Positions 27,543-37,598 of a stretch of 64,000 nt of DNA are shown here, piece after piece. This stretch comes from Planosporangium mesophilum (GTDB taxonomy: Bacteria > Actinomycetota > Actinomycetes > Mycobacteriales > Micromonosporaceae): contig NZ_BOON01000001.1 of NCBI RefSeq assembly GCF_016863255.1, forward strand, positions 101,213 through 165,212, read 5' to 3'. Numbering within the stretch: the stretch's first letter is position 1; each line of letters starts with the position of its first letter. The notes under the pieces are model-generated. The model was not told the origin of the DNA and did no database searches. It was given only the letters and a program-made list of their open reading frames with translations. The translations under genes and the position numbers were made by a program.

Positions 27543-27959
27543 TTACCGAGGGTCGTCCGGGTGGGCCACCTCGACACGGGGGCCGGCCAGGGCGTCGCGG
27601 ATCTCGCGCAGCAGCAGGACCTCCTCGCTCGGCGCCTTCGGCCGGGGCTCGTGGCCCTTGGCGCGACGCTCGGCGAGCTTGTTCATCGGCAGGACGATCA
27701 GGAAGTACACGGTGGCCGCGGTGAGCAGGAAGGTGATGGCGGTGTTGATGAAGGCGGCGTAGTCGAAGTCCACCTTGTTGATCGTGAACACTCCCTGCTT
27801 CATCGCCTTGCTGCCGCCGGTGACGACACGGATCAGCGGCTCGAGGAACGACTTGGTGAACTGGGTGACGAGACCGCCGAACGCCGCGCCGATCACGACG
27901 CCGACCGCGAGATCGACGACGTTGCCGCGCATGACGAAGTCTTTGAAACCGCGAAGCAT
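27543..27959 (-). CDS. mscL: Large-conductance mechanosensitive channel
   Basis: 138 residues. The N-terminal amphipathic helix and first span (MLRGFKDFVMRGNVVDLAVG, then VVIGAAFGGLV) are characteristic. The second span is NTAITFLLTAATVYFLIVLP, followed by the cytosolic helix with SEEVLLLREIRDAL. It opens under membrane tension to release solutes on osmotic downshock. The ATG at 27959 is 6 nt from GGAG and begins the family homology; the frame extends upstream without support. Confidence 0.95.
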   Translation of the reverse strand: MLRGFKDFVMRGNVVDLAVGVVIGAAFGGLVTQFTKSFLEPLIRVVTGGSKAMKQGVFTINKVDFDYAAFINTAITFLLTAATVYFLIVLPMNKLAERRAKGHEPRPKAPSEEVLLLREIRDALAGPRVEVAHPDDPR

Positions 27960-28068
27960 GAACATCTCCAGATGACCCGGGGGGAGGGACCCGACCACCC
28001 TAAGGGAGGAGCACGGAGATCATCCGTTAGGTCCGACCGGACGGCGCGCTACGCACCCACCTGGGCCT

Positions 28069-28656
28069 CTAGGCCTTACCGGCCTTCGCCGCGGCCTTCA
28101 TCTGCTGCTTGTACGACCGGACCTTGACCAGGCTGGCCTCGTCGACGATGTCAGCCACCGACCTCCAAGAGCCCTCGACTCCGTAGTCGCCGGCCGCCTC
28201 GCGCCAGCCCGAGGGCTGGACGCCGTACTGCTTACCGAGCAGCGCCACGAAGATCTGCGCCTTCTGCCTGCCGAAGCCGGGCAGGTCGGAGACGCGCTTG
28301 AGCAGTTCCTTGCCGTCCTTCGCCTCGGACCACAGCCGCGCGGCGTCCCCGTCGTACCGGTCCACCAGCAACCGGCACACCTGCTGGACCCGGCCGGCCA
28401 TGGCCTTCGGGAAGCGGTGCAGGGCCGGGGTCTCGGCGAAGATCGCGGTGAGCGCCTCCGGGTCGTACCCGGCCAGCTCACGGGCGTCGAGCGGGTGGCC
28501 GAGGCGCTGCTGGAGCACGTACGGCGAGCTGAACGCCTTCTCCAGCGGTATCTGTTGGTCGAGAACCATGCCGATCAGGAGCGCGAGCGGGCTGCGCCCC
28601 AGCAGTTCGTTGGCGGCGGGATCGATGGGCAGCGAAAGCACGGACCATTTTCCCAT
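28069..28656 (-). CDS. HhH-GPD-type base-excision DNA repair protein
   Basis: 195 residues. A helix-hairpin-helix motif (LLKRVSDLPGFGRQKAQIFVALL, about 133-155) and MVLDQQIPLEKAF near residue 35 match the short actinobacterial HhH-GPD glycosylases, which remove damaged bases. The end is Lys/Ala-rich. No iron-sulfur Cys loop is present. The ATG at 28656 lies inside the end of the hairpin at 28656-28705 and has no clear ribosome site. Confidence 0.86.
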   Translation of the reverse strand: MGKWSVLSLPIDPAANELLGRSPLALLIGMVLDQQIPLEKAFSSPYVLQQRLGHPLDARELAGYDPEALTAIFAETPALHRFPKAMAGRVQQVCRLLVDRYDGDAARLWSEAKDGKELLKRVSDLPGFGRQKAQIFVALLGKQYGVQPSGWREAAGDYGVEGSWRSVADIVDEASLVKVRSYKQQMKAAAKAGKA

Positions 28657-28705
28657 GATCACCGAGAGTTCGGGGTGCTGTGACGCCCCGAACTCTCGGT
28701 GATCA
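28656..28705. terminator. Hairpin of the TGATCACCGAGAGTT family
   Basis: Arms 28656-28675 (TGATCACCGAGAGTTCGGGG) and 28686-28705 pair perfectly over 20 bp with a 10-nt loop. It lies 17 nt past the start of neighbouring sequence beyond the prs-like stop side and abuts the HhH-GPD start. Both genes run on the minus strand, so it may separate them as a terminator. It would also fold the 5' end of any transcript of the PRPP synthetase side. Confidence 0.7.
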
Positions 28706-28722
28706 CGGGTAAGGGTGGCGGG

Positions 28723-29664
28723 TCAGCGGGCGTCGAAGAGCGCGCTGACCGACTCGCCCCAGTGGATGCGTCGCATCGCCTCGGCCAGCGCCGGCGCGAC
28801 CGACAGCACCCGCAGCTTGGGCGAGCGGTGCAGCACCGGGACGGTGTTGGTGCAGACGATCTCCAGGACGTCGGGCTCGGCGCCGATCCGGTCCAGCGCC
28901 CCGTCGGCGAACAGGCCGTGGGTACACGCGACCCGGACCGAGCGCACGTTCTGCTTCCGGAGCAGGTCGAGCAGCTCGAGCACGGTCGTGCCGCGGGCGA
29001 TCTCGTCGTCCAGGACGATCACGTCCCGGTCGGCGACGTCACCGATGATCGCGCTCATCTGCACCTTGTCGTCGGACAGGCGCTCCTTGGCGCCGGCCGC
29101 CACCGGTACCCCGAGCAGCCGGGCGAACCGGGCCGCCTCCTTGGCGTTGCCCAGGTCGGGCGAGACGACCACGGTGTTCGACAGGTCGTACTGGCGGAAG
29201 TGGGCGGCGAGCTCGCGCAGCGCGTGCAGGTGGTCGACCGGGACGCTGAAGAAGCCGTGTACCTGGGGCGAGTGCAGCGTCATCGCCAGCACCCGGGTCG
29301 CGCCGGCCGTCACCATCAGGTCGGCGACCAGCCGCGCCCCGATGGAGATGCGCGGGGCGTCCTTCTTGTCCGACCGGGCGTACGCGAAGTGCGGCATCAC
29401 CACGGTCAGCCGGCCCGCCGAGGCGCCGCGGGCGGCGTCGAGCATCAACAGCAGCTCGACCAGGTTCTCCTGGACCGGAGGCACGAGCGGCTGGATCAGG
29501 AAGACGTCCCGTTCGCGGCAGTTGGCCTGCAGCTGCACTTCCAGGCAGTCGTTGGCGAACCGGCTGATCCGGGTCGGGTGAAGGGGCACCCCCAGCTGCC
29601 GGCAGATCTCCTCCGCCAGCTCAGGATGCGCACTACCACTGAATACCGCGATGTCCGACCGCAC
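28723..29664 (-). CDS. prs: Ribose-phosphate diphosphokinase (PRPP synthetase)
   Basis: 313 residues. It makes PRPP from ribose 5-phosphate and ATP for nucleotide, His and Trp synthesis. The family pattern is clear: VFSGSAHPELAEEIC near the N-terminus, MLDAARGASAGRLTVVMPHFAYARSDK split around the flexible loop, and the PRPP-binding loop VIVLDDEIARGTTVLE. The flexible-loop motif is YARSDKKDAPR, slightly unlike the usual YARQDRK. A GTG at 29664 has GAGGGA 6 nt upstream. A second, housekeeping prs may exist elsewhere. Confidence 0.9.
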   Translation of the reverse strand: MRSDIAVFSGSAHPELAEEICRQLGVPLHPTRISRFANDCLEVQLQANCRERDVFLIQPLVPPVQENLVELLLMLDAARGASAGRLTVVMPHFAYARSDKKDAPRISIGARLVADLMVTAGATRVLAMTLHSPQVHGFFSVPVDHLHALRELAAHFRQYDLSNTVVVSPDLGNAKEAARFARLLGVPVAAGAKERLSDDKVQMSAIIGDVADRDVIVLDDEIARGTTVLELLDLLRKQNVRSVRVACTHGLFADGALDRIGAEPDVLEIVCTNTVPVLHRSPKLRVLSVAPALAEAMRRIHWGESVSALFDAR

Positions 29665-29770
29665 GAACACTCCCTCGTCGCTCCACATGCCCGCACAAAA
29701 GTACGTGAACGGCTGCGGAACGCCGAGTCGCGGTCCAGCGCAGGGACGGGCACGAGGCAGGATGGGACGG

Positions 29771-31255
29771 GTGACCGACGCCATCCTCTCCCCCGACGGA
29801 ATCGCCCGGCTCCGCGAAGCCCTGACCACTGCCGGCTACACCTCGCTCGGCATCGCCGAACGGATCGGCCCGGCCGGTACGGTCGGGATGCAGCACAACG
29901 ACCTGCGGGCCGCGCTGCGCTCGACCACCGGCGCCCCGGACCGGCTCGCCACCCTGATCCGGCTGTTCGTCTGCGGCCAGACCGAGCCTGAGCAGGCCGT
30001 GGCGGCCGCGCTGGCGCCGCTGCCGCTCGCCGACGCGATCGAGGCCGGCCTGGTCGAGCCGGTCGCCGGCGGGCTGCGGGCCGCCCTGGAGATCGAGGCG
30101 TACGGCGACCAGTGGATCGTCTCCGACGTCGACGCGGGGATGCGCCCCGGCCAGCCGCTGCCGCCCGACCACGTGCTCGGCGTGGGCGGCGCCTCGACCA
30201 CCCTCGCCCAGTCGACGATCCGCCGGCCCGTGGGTACCGCGCTCGACCTGGGCACCGGCTGCGGCATCCAGGCCCTGCACCTGTCCACGCACGCGGCCCG
30301 GGTCACCGCGACCGACCTGTCCGAGCGCGCCCTGCGCTTCGCCGCAACCACGGCCGCCCTCAACCGCCTGGACTGGGAGCTGCTGCGCGGCGACCTGACC
30401 GACCCGGTGGCGGGCCGCCGGTTCGACCTGGTCGTGAGCAACCCACCGTTCGTCGTCGGCCCGGGTACGACCACGCACACGTACCGCGACTCGGGGCGGG
30501 CCGGCGACGCGGTCTGCGCCGAACTGGTGGCGGCCGCGCCCCGGCTGCTCAACGAGGGCGGGTACCTGCAGTTCCTGGCGAACTGGCTGCACGTCACCGG
30601 CGAGGACTGGGCCGACCGGGTCGCGGGCTGGGTCGCCGGTACCGGCCTGGACGCGTGGATCATCCAGCGGGAGGTGTCCGACCCGGTCGGGTACGTCAAC
30701 CTGTGGCTGGCCGACGCGTCCGAGGACCCGGCAACCCAGCCCGCCCGGGCGGCGGCCTGGCTGGACTGGTTCGACGCCAACAAGATCGAGGCGGTCGGGC
30801 TCGGCCTGGTCACGCTGCGCGCCGGCGGCCACGACGACCCCGCGGTACGGGTGGAGGACCTGCGGCAGGCCGTGGACCAGCCGCTCGGCGCGCACGTGGA
30901 GCCGTGGTTCGACCGGCAGGACTGGCTGCGCCGCCAGTCCGCCGACTCGCTGCTGGGCGCCCGGCTGGTCGCGGCCGACGGGCTGCAACTGCGCCAGGAG
31001 GCGACGCGGGGACCCCAGGGATGGCAGGTCGACCGCCAGCTGCTGGCGCTCACCGAGGGCCTGCGCTGGGTGGAGCAGATCGACCCGCTCGTCCTCGCGC
31101 TGGTCAGCGCGTGCGACGGCACCCTGCCGCTGCGCGACCAGCTCGACGTACTGGCCGCCGCGCACCAGGCCGAGCCGGCGGTCCTCGCCGAGGCGGCCGT
31201 GCCGATCGTGGCGCACCTGGTGGAGCGCGGCCTGCTGCTGCCCTCGGAGGCGTGA
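29771..31255 (+). CDS. Class I SAM-dependent methyltransferase with NPPF motif
   Basis: 494 residues. An N-terminal helical domain of about 120 residues is followed by a Rossmann methyltransferase core with [15 protein letters not shown], the acidic ATDLSERAL and the catalytic tetrad [12 protein letters not shown], as in PrmC/RsmC-type amino-N methyltransferases. A C-terminal domain of about 200 residues is peculiar to this actinobacterial group (DUF7059-like). The target is probably a nucleic acid base or Gln side chain, unresolved. GTG at 29771 follows GGATGGGACGG. It is one base from dtd. Confidence 0.83.
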   Translation: MTDAILSPDGIARLREALTTAGYTSLGIAERIGPAGTVGMQHNDLRAALRSTTGAPDRLATLIRLFVCGQTEPEQAVAAALAPLPLADAIEAGLVEPVAGGLRAALEIEAYGDQWIVSDVDAGMRPGQPLPPDHVLGVGGASTTLAQSTIRRPVGTALDLGTGCGIQALHLSTHAARVTATDLSERALRFAATTAALNRLDWELLRGDLTDPVAGRRFDLVVSNPPFVVGPGTTTHTYRDSGRAGDAVCAELVAAAPRLLNEGGYLQFLANWLHVTGEDWADRVAGWVAGTGLDAWIIQREVSDPVGYVNLWLADASEDPATQPARAAAWLDWFDANKIEAVGLGLVTLRAGGHDDPAVRVEDLRQAVDQPLGAHVEPWFDRQDWLRRQSADSLLGARLVAADGLQLRQEATRGPQGWQVDRQLLALTEGLRWVEQIDPLVLALVSACDGTLPLRDQLDVLAAAHQAEPAVLAEAAVPIVAHLVERGLLLPSEA

Positions 31256-31256
31256 C

Positions 31257-31679
31257 GTGCGCGCGGTGGTACAGACGGTGAGCCGGGCCAGCGTCACCGT
31301 CGACGGCGAGGTGATCGGCGCGATCACCGACGGGCTGCTGATCCTGGTCGGCGTGACGCACTCGGACACGGCGGCCCAGGCCGAGACCCTCGCCCGCAAG
31401 GTGTACGAGCTGCGCATCCTCGACGACGAGAAGTCCGCCTCCGACGTCGGGGCGCCGCTGCTGGTGGTCAGCCAGTTCACGCTGTACGGCGACGCGCGCA
31501 AGGGCCGGCGGCCGAGCTGGACCGCCGCCGCCCCCGCGGAGACCGCGGAACCGCTGGTCAGCGCGTTCGTCGAGGACTTACAGGCCCGAGGCGCGAAGGT
31601 CTCGACCGGGCGGTTCCGCGCCCACATGCTGGTCGAGAGCGTCAACGTCGGGCCGCGGACCGTACTCCTGGAGGTGTGA
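31257..31679 (+). CDS. dtd: D-aminoacyl-tRNA deacylase
   Basis: 140 residues. It removes D-amino acids and glycine from mischarged tRNA. The N-terminal [21 protein letters not shown] split over the first strand, the catalytic [17 protein letters not shown] and the C-terminal Gly-cisPro region [11 protein letters not shown] are visible; the usual NDGPVT is here NVGPRT. The GTG starts one base after the upstream methyltransferase stop, so the two are co-transcribed. Confidence 0.95.
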   Translation: MRAVVQTVSRASVTVDGEVIGAITDGLLILVGVTHSDTAAQAETLARKVYELRILDDEKSASDVGAPLLVVSQFTLYGDARKGRRPSWTAAAPAETAEPLVSAFVEDLQARGAKVSTGRFRAHMLVESVNVGPRTVLLEV

Positions 31680-31790
31680 CCCCCACCACTCCTCATCTGT
31701 AACCGGCCCGTCGCCTCACCGGGGCTTAACGCCGGCTGAGTCAAGATTCCCCGCATGATGCGCCACTTTGTCAACGGGGAGGCGAGTAGC

Positions 31791-32825
<1,035 letters not shown>

Positions 32826-32830
32826 GGCTT

Positions 32831-32886
32831 CCGTGATCACCGAGAGTTCGGGTCGCGATAGCGGCCACAACTCTCGGTGATCACGG
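32831..32886. terminator. Hairpin of the TGATCACCGAGAGTT family between convergent genes
   Basis: CCGTGATCACCGAGAGTT (32831-32848) pairs perfectly over 18 bp with its reverse complement at 32869-32886. The 20-nt middle can extend the stem (GGTCGC with GCGGCC, one wobble). It starts 6 nt after the sigB stop and ends 12 nt before the acetyltransferase stop, so it should terminate both. Confidence 0.8.
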
Positions 32887-32898
32887 GAAGCGGGGGGA

Positions 32899-35514
32899 TC
32901 ATCGGCGGCGCGGTCCGGTATCGGGCCGCGCCGCCGGCGTACCGATCTGCAGGTTGACGTGCAGCACCGACAGCCCGTCCGGCCGGGCCAGCACCGGGTT
33001 GAGCTCCAGCCGGTGCAGCTGCGGGTGCTCGTCGGCCATCCGGCCGACCCGGAGTACCAGGTCGGCGAGCGCATCGAGATCGACGGAGGCCGCGCCGCGG
33101 TACCCGGTCAGCAGCGGCGCCGCGCGCGGCGCCCGTACCAGCGTCGCGGCGTCCCGGTCGGTCAGCGGCACCGGCCGCCACGCCCGGTCACCGATCAGGT
33201 CGCTCGCGACGCCGCCGATGCCGAACCCGACGACGGGCCCGAAGGCGGGGTCCTCGGCGGCCTCCACGACACACGCCACCCCCGGCGCGACCATGTGCTG
33301 GACCGTGACCTCGACGCCGGTACCGAACAGCCGCTGCAGCTCGTCGTAGGCGCGCACGACGTCGTCGGCGTCGGCCAGGTCGAGCCGTACCGCGCCGAGG
33401 TCGATGCGGTGCCGCCACGGCGAGCGGGCGACCTTCATCGCCACCGGGAAGCCGACCTCGGCGGCGACGGCCGCGACCGCCTCGGCCGGCCCGGCGCACG
33501 CGCGGCTGGGCACCACCTCGATGCCGTAGCAGCCCAGCAGCTCGTCGGCCTCACCGAGGTCGCCGAGGGGTGAGACCGCCGAGGCGGCCAGCTCGGCGAC
33601 GATCAGCCGGGCCGGGCCGGGGTCGACGTCCGGCAGCTCCGGCGCGGTACCGGTAGGTTCCCGGCGCCACGCCGCGTACGCCGCCGCGCGGCCCAGGGCG
33701 CGTACCGCCTCCTCGACGGCGGGGTAGTTGGGCACCGCGCCCGGCCCGCACTCCTGCGACGCCCACGCCGGGTCGTACGGGGACACCGCCAGGACCGGCT
33801 TGTCGCTGCCGGCCGCCTCGGCCTGGATGGCCTCGGCCAGGGCGCCGGTGGCGTCCCCCTCCTCTGCCAGCGCCGGAGCGTACGCGACGACGAGCGCGTC
33901 CACCCGCGGGTCGGCGAGCGCGCCGGAGACCGCGCTCCGGATCGTGGCGGTGTCGGCCATCGGGCCGACGTCGTGCGGGTACCCGGGGGCGAACTCCAGC
34001 GCGAACGCGGGCGCGGTGGCCTCCGCCAGGGCCCCGAGCGCGGCGGCGTTGGTGACGAGGCCGATGCGCCGGCCGGCCGGCAGCGGCTGGTCGGCCAGGA
34101 GCAGCCCGACGTCGAACAGCTCGGCGACGGTGTCGACCCGGATCACGCCGGAGTGGGCGAACAGCGCCGACACTCCCCTGGCATCCGGGCCGGGCGCGAC
34201 CGCCTCCAGCGCCGGCGGCCGTACCGCGCTGGCGACCGCGACGACGGGCTTGTGCCGGGCCAGCTCACGGGCGATCCGGGCGAACTTGCGCGGGTTGCCG
34301 AACGTCTCGAGGTACAGCAGCACCACGTCGGTACCGGTGTCGTCGCGCCAGTACTGCAGCAGGTCGTTGCCGGAAACATCGGCCCGGTTGCCGGCGGACA
34401 CGAAGCTGGACAGCCCGAGGCCGCGCCGGTCGGCCTCGGCCATCAGCGCGGTACCGAGGGCGGCCGACTGGCTGAAGAAGCCGACCCGGCCGGCGCGGGG
34501 CAGCCGGGGCGCCAGGGTGGCGTTGAGGCGTACCCCCGTGTTGGCGATGCCCAGGCAGTTGGGGCCGACCAGCCGCATGCCCTGCCCGCGTACCGTGCGC
34601 AGCAGCTGGGCCTGCGCCTCCGCGCCGTCCGGACCGGCCTCGGCGAAGCCGGCGGAGACCACGACGAGGCCGTGGACCCCGGCCGCCGCACAGTCGGCGA
34701 CGACGTCCGGCACCCCCTCGGCCGGTACCGCGACGACCGCGAGGTCGATCCCGCCGGGCGCCCCGGTCAGTGACGGGTACGCGCGCAGCCCGTCCACGGT
34801 CGACGCGGTCGGATGTACCGGCACGATGTGCCCGGCGTACCCACCGGAGCGCAGGTGCCGCAGCAGCGCCGCGCCCACGCCGGCGCCACGCGACGACGCC
34901 CCGTACACGGCGACCGCCCGCGGGGAGAGCAGCCGGGCGATCGACGCCGCCTCCGCGCGCCGCTCGCGCTGCCACTGCACCGCGAGCGACTCGGGCGTCG
35001 GCGCGATCGGGAACGTCAGGTGCACCACGCCGTCGGCGTACTCACGCGCGACGGAGTACCCGGCGTCGGAGAAGACCCGCAGCATCGTGTTGTTGATCGG
35101 CAGCACCTCGGCCACGAACCGGCTGATGCCCTCCTCGCGCGCGGCGGCGGCCAGGTACTCCAGCAGGACCGAGCCCAGCCCGCGCCCCTGGTGGGCGTCC
35201 TCGACCACGAACGCCACCTCGGCGTCGGCCGCGCCCGCGCCGAGCCGGTCGTACCGGCCGATCGCGATCAACCTGTCGCCCAGCTCCACCACGAACGCCT
35301 CCCGGTCGTGGTGGTCGACGTTGACGAAGTACTCCAGTTCGCGGGGGGAGATCCGCGGGTACGGGGAGAAGTAGCGCAGGTACCGGGTGCGCTCGGAGAA
35401 GCGGGAGTGCAGCGCGACCACGGCCGGTCCGTCGTCGGGCCGCATCTGGCGGACCCGGGCGGTCGACCCGTCGGAGAGGATGATGTCCGCCGACCGGGTG
35501 CTCCTGTCTGGCAT
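32899..35514 (-). CDS. GNAT acetyltransferase fused to ADP-forming acyl-CoA synthetase-like domain (protein lysine acetyltransferase, Pat type)
   Basis: 871 residues. An N-terminal GNAT domain (about 12-175, acetyl-CoA loop DAHQGRGLGSVLLEYL) is followed by CoA-binding, succinyl-CoA-ligase-like and ATP-grasp regions of the ADP-forming acetyl-CoA synthetase family (SPRAVAVYGASSRGAGVGA, GPNCLGIANTG, VAMKVARSPWRHR). In the region that in true synthetases carries the catalytic His (SHTGxLAG), this protein reads ARGVSALFAHSGV and lacks the motif, as in PatZ-type sensors. It probably acetylates lysines, for example on acetyl-CoA synthetase. The domain order is the reverse of E. coli PatZ. Gap to acuC is 4 bp. 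Confidence 0.85.
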   Translation of the reverse strand: MPDRSTRSADIILSDGSTARVRQMRPDDGPAVVALHSRFSERTRYLRYFSPYPRISPRELEYFVNVDHHDREAFVVELGDRLIAIGRYDRLGAGAADAEVAFVVEDAHQGRGLGSVLLEYLAAAAREEGISRFVAEVLPINNTMLRVFSDAGYSVAREYADGVVHLTFPIAPTPESLAVQWQRERRAEAASIARLLSPRAVAVYGASSRGAGVGAALLRHLRSGGYAGHIVPVHPTASTVDGLRAYPSLTGAPGGIDLAVVAVPAEGVPDVVADCAAAGVHGLVVVSAGFAEAGPDGAEAQAQLLRTVRGQGMRLVGPNCLGIANTGVRLNATLAPRLPRAGRVGFFSQSAALGTALMAEADRRGLGLSSFVSAGNRADVSGNDLLQYWRDDTGTDVVLLYLETFGNPRKFARIARELARHKPVVAVASAVRPPALEAVAPGPDARGVSALFAHSGVIRVDTVAELFDVGLLLADQPLPAGRRIGLVTNAAALGALAEATAPAFALEFAPGYPHDVGPMADTATIRSAVSGALADPRVDALVVAYAPALAEEGDATGALAEAIQAEAAGSDKPVLAVSPYDPAWASQECGPGAVPNYPAVEEAVRALGRAAAYAAWRREPTGTAPELPDVDPGPARLIVAELAASAVSPLGDLGEADELLGCYGIEVVPSRACAGPAEAVAAVAAEVGFPVAMKVARSPWRHRIDLGAVRLDLADADDVVRAYDELQRLFGTGVEVTVQHMVAPGVACVVEAAEDPAFGPVVGFGIGGVASDLIGDRAWRPVPLTDRDAATLVRAPRAAPLLTGYRGAASVDLDALADLVLRVGRMADEHPQLHRLELNPVLARPDGLSVLHVNLQIGTPAARPDTGPRRR

Positions 35515-35518
35515 CGGT

Positions 35519-36697
35519 TCAGTCCCTCGGGTCGGCCGGGTCCAGCCCGAGCAGCGGGAACACCGCCTGGCGGGTCGCGAGGATGGTCCGGTCGATCGCG
35601 TCCGGCGTCTCGAACCCCGGCGACCAGGGCAGGTACGCCGGGTTGACCCCGTCGGTCATGGCGTCGGGGCAGCGGCGGCCCGGGCACCGGTCAGCGACGA
35701 GCGCCCGCCAGCTCGCCGGGGTGGGCAGCGCCGGGTCCAGCGCATCGCCGGTGACCACGGCCAGCAGGTGGGCCCAGGCCCGGGGTACGGCCTCGACCAA
35801 CGCGTACCCGCCGCCGCCGGTCGCCACCCAGCGGCCGTCGCACAGCTCCTCGGCCAGGTCGCGGAGCGCGAGGTAGGTGGCCCGCTGCCCGTCGACGGTC
35901 AGGTGCAGGTCGGCCAGCGGGTCGAGCCGGTGCCCGTCCGCGCCGCACTGGGTGACCAGGATCTGCGGCCGGAAGCAGCGCAGGGCGCTGGGCACGACCG
36001 CGTGGAACGCCCGCAGCCAGCCGGCGTCGCTCGTACCCGGTGGGAGGGCGATGTTGACCGAGGTGCCCTCGGCGCCCGGCCCGCCGGTCTCGGCGGGGAA
36101 TCCGGTGGCGTACGGAAACAGCGTGAGCGGCGTCTCGTGCAGGCTGATCGTCATGACCCGGGGATCGTTGTAGAAGATCTCCTGTACCCCGTCGCCGTGG
36201 TGCACGTCGACGTCGACGTACCCGACCCGCTCCGCGCCGAGATCGAGCAGGCGCGCGATCGCGACGGCCGGGTCGTTGTACACGCAGAAGCCGGAGGCGT
36301 GGTCGGGCATGGCGTGGTGCAGCCCGCCGGAGATGCTGACGGCCCGTCTGGTCTCCCCGCGCCACACCGCCTCGGCAGCAGCCAGGGTCGCGCCGGCGAC
36401 CAGGGCACTCGCGTCGTGCATGTGCGGGAAGACCGGGTTGTCCGGGGTGTTGAGCCCGTGATGCGAAGCCCCGACCGTGGCGGTACGCACCGCGTCGAGG
36501 TACCCGGGCGTATGTACCCGCAGCAGGGCGGCGTCGTCCGCGGGCGCCGGCGCCTCGAGGCGTACCCCGGGGCGGTCGAGCACGCCCAGGTCGCGGGCGA
36601 GGGCCATGGTCAGCTCGACGCGTACCGGGTTGAGCGGGTGCTCACCCATGTCGTAGCCGAGCAGCGCCTCGTTCCAGACGACCGTCGTGTCGGTCAC
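35519..36697 (-). CDS. acuC: AcuC-type class I histone-deacetylase-like lysine deacetylase
   Basis: 392 residues. The Zn-dependent arginase/deacetylase fold is seen in GGLHHAMPDHASGFCVYNDPAVA and in VGYVDVDVHHGDGVQEIFY, which contribute the charge-relay His pair and metal-binding Asp/His; ATGGGGY is near the end. AcuC removes acetyl groups from acetyl-CoA synthetase. The GTG at 36697 overlaps the sulfurtransferase stop (GTGA), and the Pat-type acetyltransferase follows 4 bp later, so writer and eraser are in one operon. Confidence 0.93.
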   Translation of the reverse strand: MTDTTVVWNEALLGYDMGEHPLNPVRVELTMALARDLGVLDRPGVRLEAPAPADDAALLRVHTPGYLDAVRTATVGASHHGLNTPDNPVFPHMHDASALVAGATLAAAEAVWRGETRRAVSISGGLHHAMPDHASGFCVYNDPAVAIARLLDLGAERVGYVDVDVHHGDGVQEIFYNDPRVMTISLHETPLTLFPYATGFPAETGGPGAEGTSVNIALPPGTSDAGWLRAFHAVVPSALRCFRPQILVTQCGADGHRLDPLADLHLTVDGQRATYLALRDLAEELCDGRWVATGGGGYALVEAVPRAWAHLLAVVTGDALDPALPTPASWRALVADRCPGRRCPDAMTDGVNPAYLPWSPGFETPDAIDRTILATRQAVFPLLGLDPADPRD

Positions 36698-37545
36698 GCC
36701 TGCTCCTCCCCGGTCGCCACCGGCCGCGCCGGGTCGGTGATCCACTCACTCCACGAGCCCACGTACAGGGCCGGCCGGAATCCCGCGAGGGTCAGCGCCA
36801 GGACGGACTGGGCCGCGCTCACTCCGGACCCGCAGTATGCGGCCACCGGTTGATCTTCGCGTACGCCCAGGCCGGCGAAGCGTTCCCGCAGCTTCTCCGG
36901 CGGGTGCAGGCGGCCGGAGTCGTCAACGGTCCCGCCGGCCGGCGCGTTACGGGCGCCCGGTACGTGACCGGCGACCCGGTCGACCGGCTCGGTCTCGCCC
37001 CGGAAGCGGGCCGGTACCCGGGCGTCGAGCAGCACCCCGTCGGCGGCGACGGCCCGGGCGCCGGCGGCGTCGACGACCGGCATCGAGCCGGCCGTCACCG
37101 TGACGTCGCCGGGGGCCGGCGTCGGCTCCTCCGTCGTGGTGGGGCCGCCGGCCGCGACCCAGGCGGCGTACCCGCCGTCGAGCACCCGCACGTCGGTGAG
37201 GCCGGCCCAGCTCATGATCCACCAGGCGCGGGCGGCGGCTCCGGTCGGTGGGGCGCCGCCGGCGTCGTACACGACGACCGGATGTCCGGCGCGGACGCCG
37301 AGGCGGCGCAGCGCGCCCTGCAGCTTCTCCGGGGCCGGCAGCGGGTGGCGACCACCGCGGCCGGGCGGCCCGGCCAGCTCCGCGTCGAGGTCGAGGAAGG
37401 GGGCGCCGGGCAGGTGGCCGGTCTCATAGTCCGCGCGGCCACCGCCGGTGAGCGTCCAGCGCACGTCCAGTACGGTCGGCGGGTCGCTGCGGGCCAGCTC
37501 GCCGCGGAGCCCGGTGACGTCGACGAGGTGTTGCCGGTCGGTCAT
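36694..37545 (-). CDS. sseA: Thiosulfate/3-mercaptopyruvate sulfurtransferase
   Basis: 283 residues, two rhodanese domains. The first (about 5-140, DYETGHLPGAPFLDLD, GGRHPLPAPEKL) is inactive. The second carries the catalytic Cys in VAAYCGSGVSAAQSVLAL. It transfers sulfur from a thiol donor to cyanide or thiols. It begins the sseA-acuC-pat unit and is divergent from ideR across 53 bp that contain a palindrome. The active-site loop CGSGVSA is the type found in actinobacterial SseA. Confidence 0.92.
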   Translation of the reverse strand: MTDRQHLVDVTGLRGELARSDPPTVLDVRWTLTGGGRADYETGHLPGAPFLDLDAELAGPPGRGGRHPLPAPEKLQGALRRLGVRAGHPVVVYDAGGAPPTGAAARAWWIMSWAGLTDVRVLDGGYAAWVAAGGPTTTEEPTPAPGDVTVTAGSMPVVDAAGARAVAADGVLLDARVPARFRGETEPVDRVAGHVPGARNAPAGGTVDDSGRLHPPEKLRERFAGLGVREDQPVAAYCGSGVSAAQSVLALTLAGFRPALYVGSWSEWITDPARPVATGEEQA

Positions 37546-37552
37546 GAAGCCA

Positions 37553-37585
37553 GTCTGTCTTACCCAACAGGTAACATCGACAGAC
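37553..37585. promoter_or_regulatory. Nested palindrome in the sseA/ideR divergent promoter
   Basis: GTCTGTC (37553-37559) and GACAGAC (37579-37585) flank an inner palindrome TTACC-CAACA-GGTAA (37560-37574). It lies 8 nt from the sseA start codon and just before the ideR ribosome site, in the only space where both promoters can be. The inner arms only loosely recall DtxR/IdeR iron boxes (TTAGG...CCTAA). Autoregulation by IdeR is possible but unproven. Confidence 0.45.
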
Positions 37586-37598
37586 GGGAGGGCGCGTT

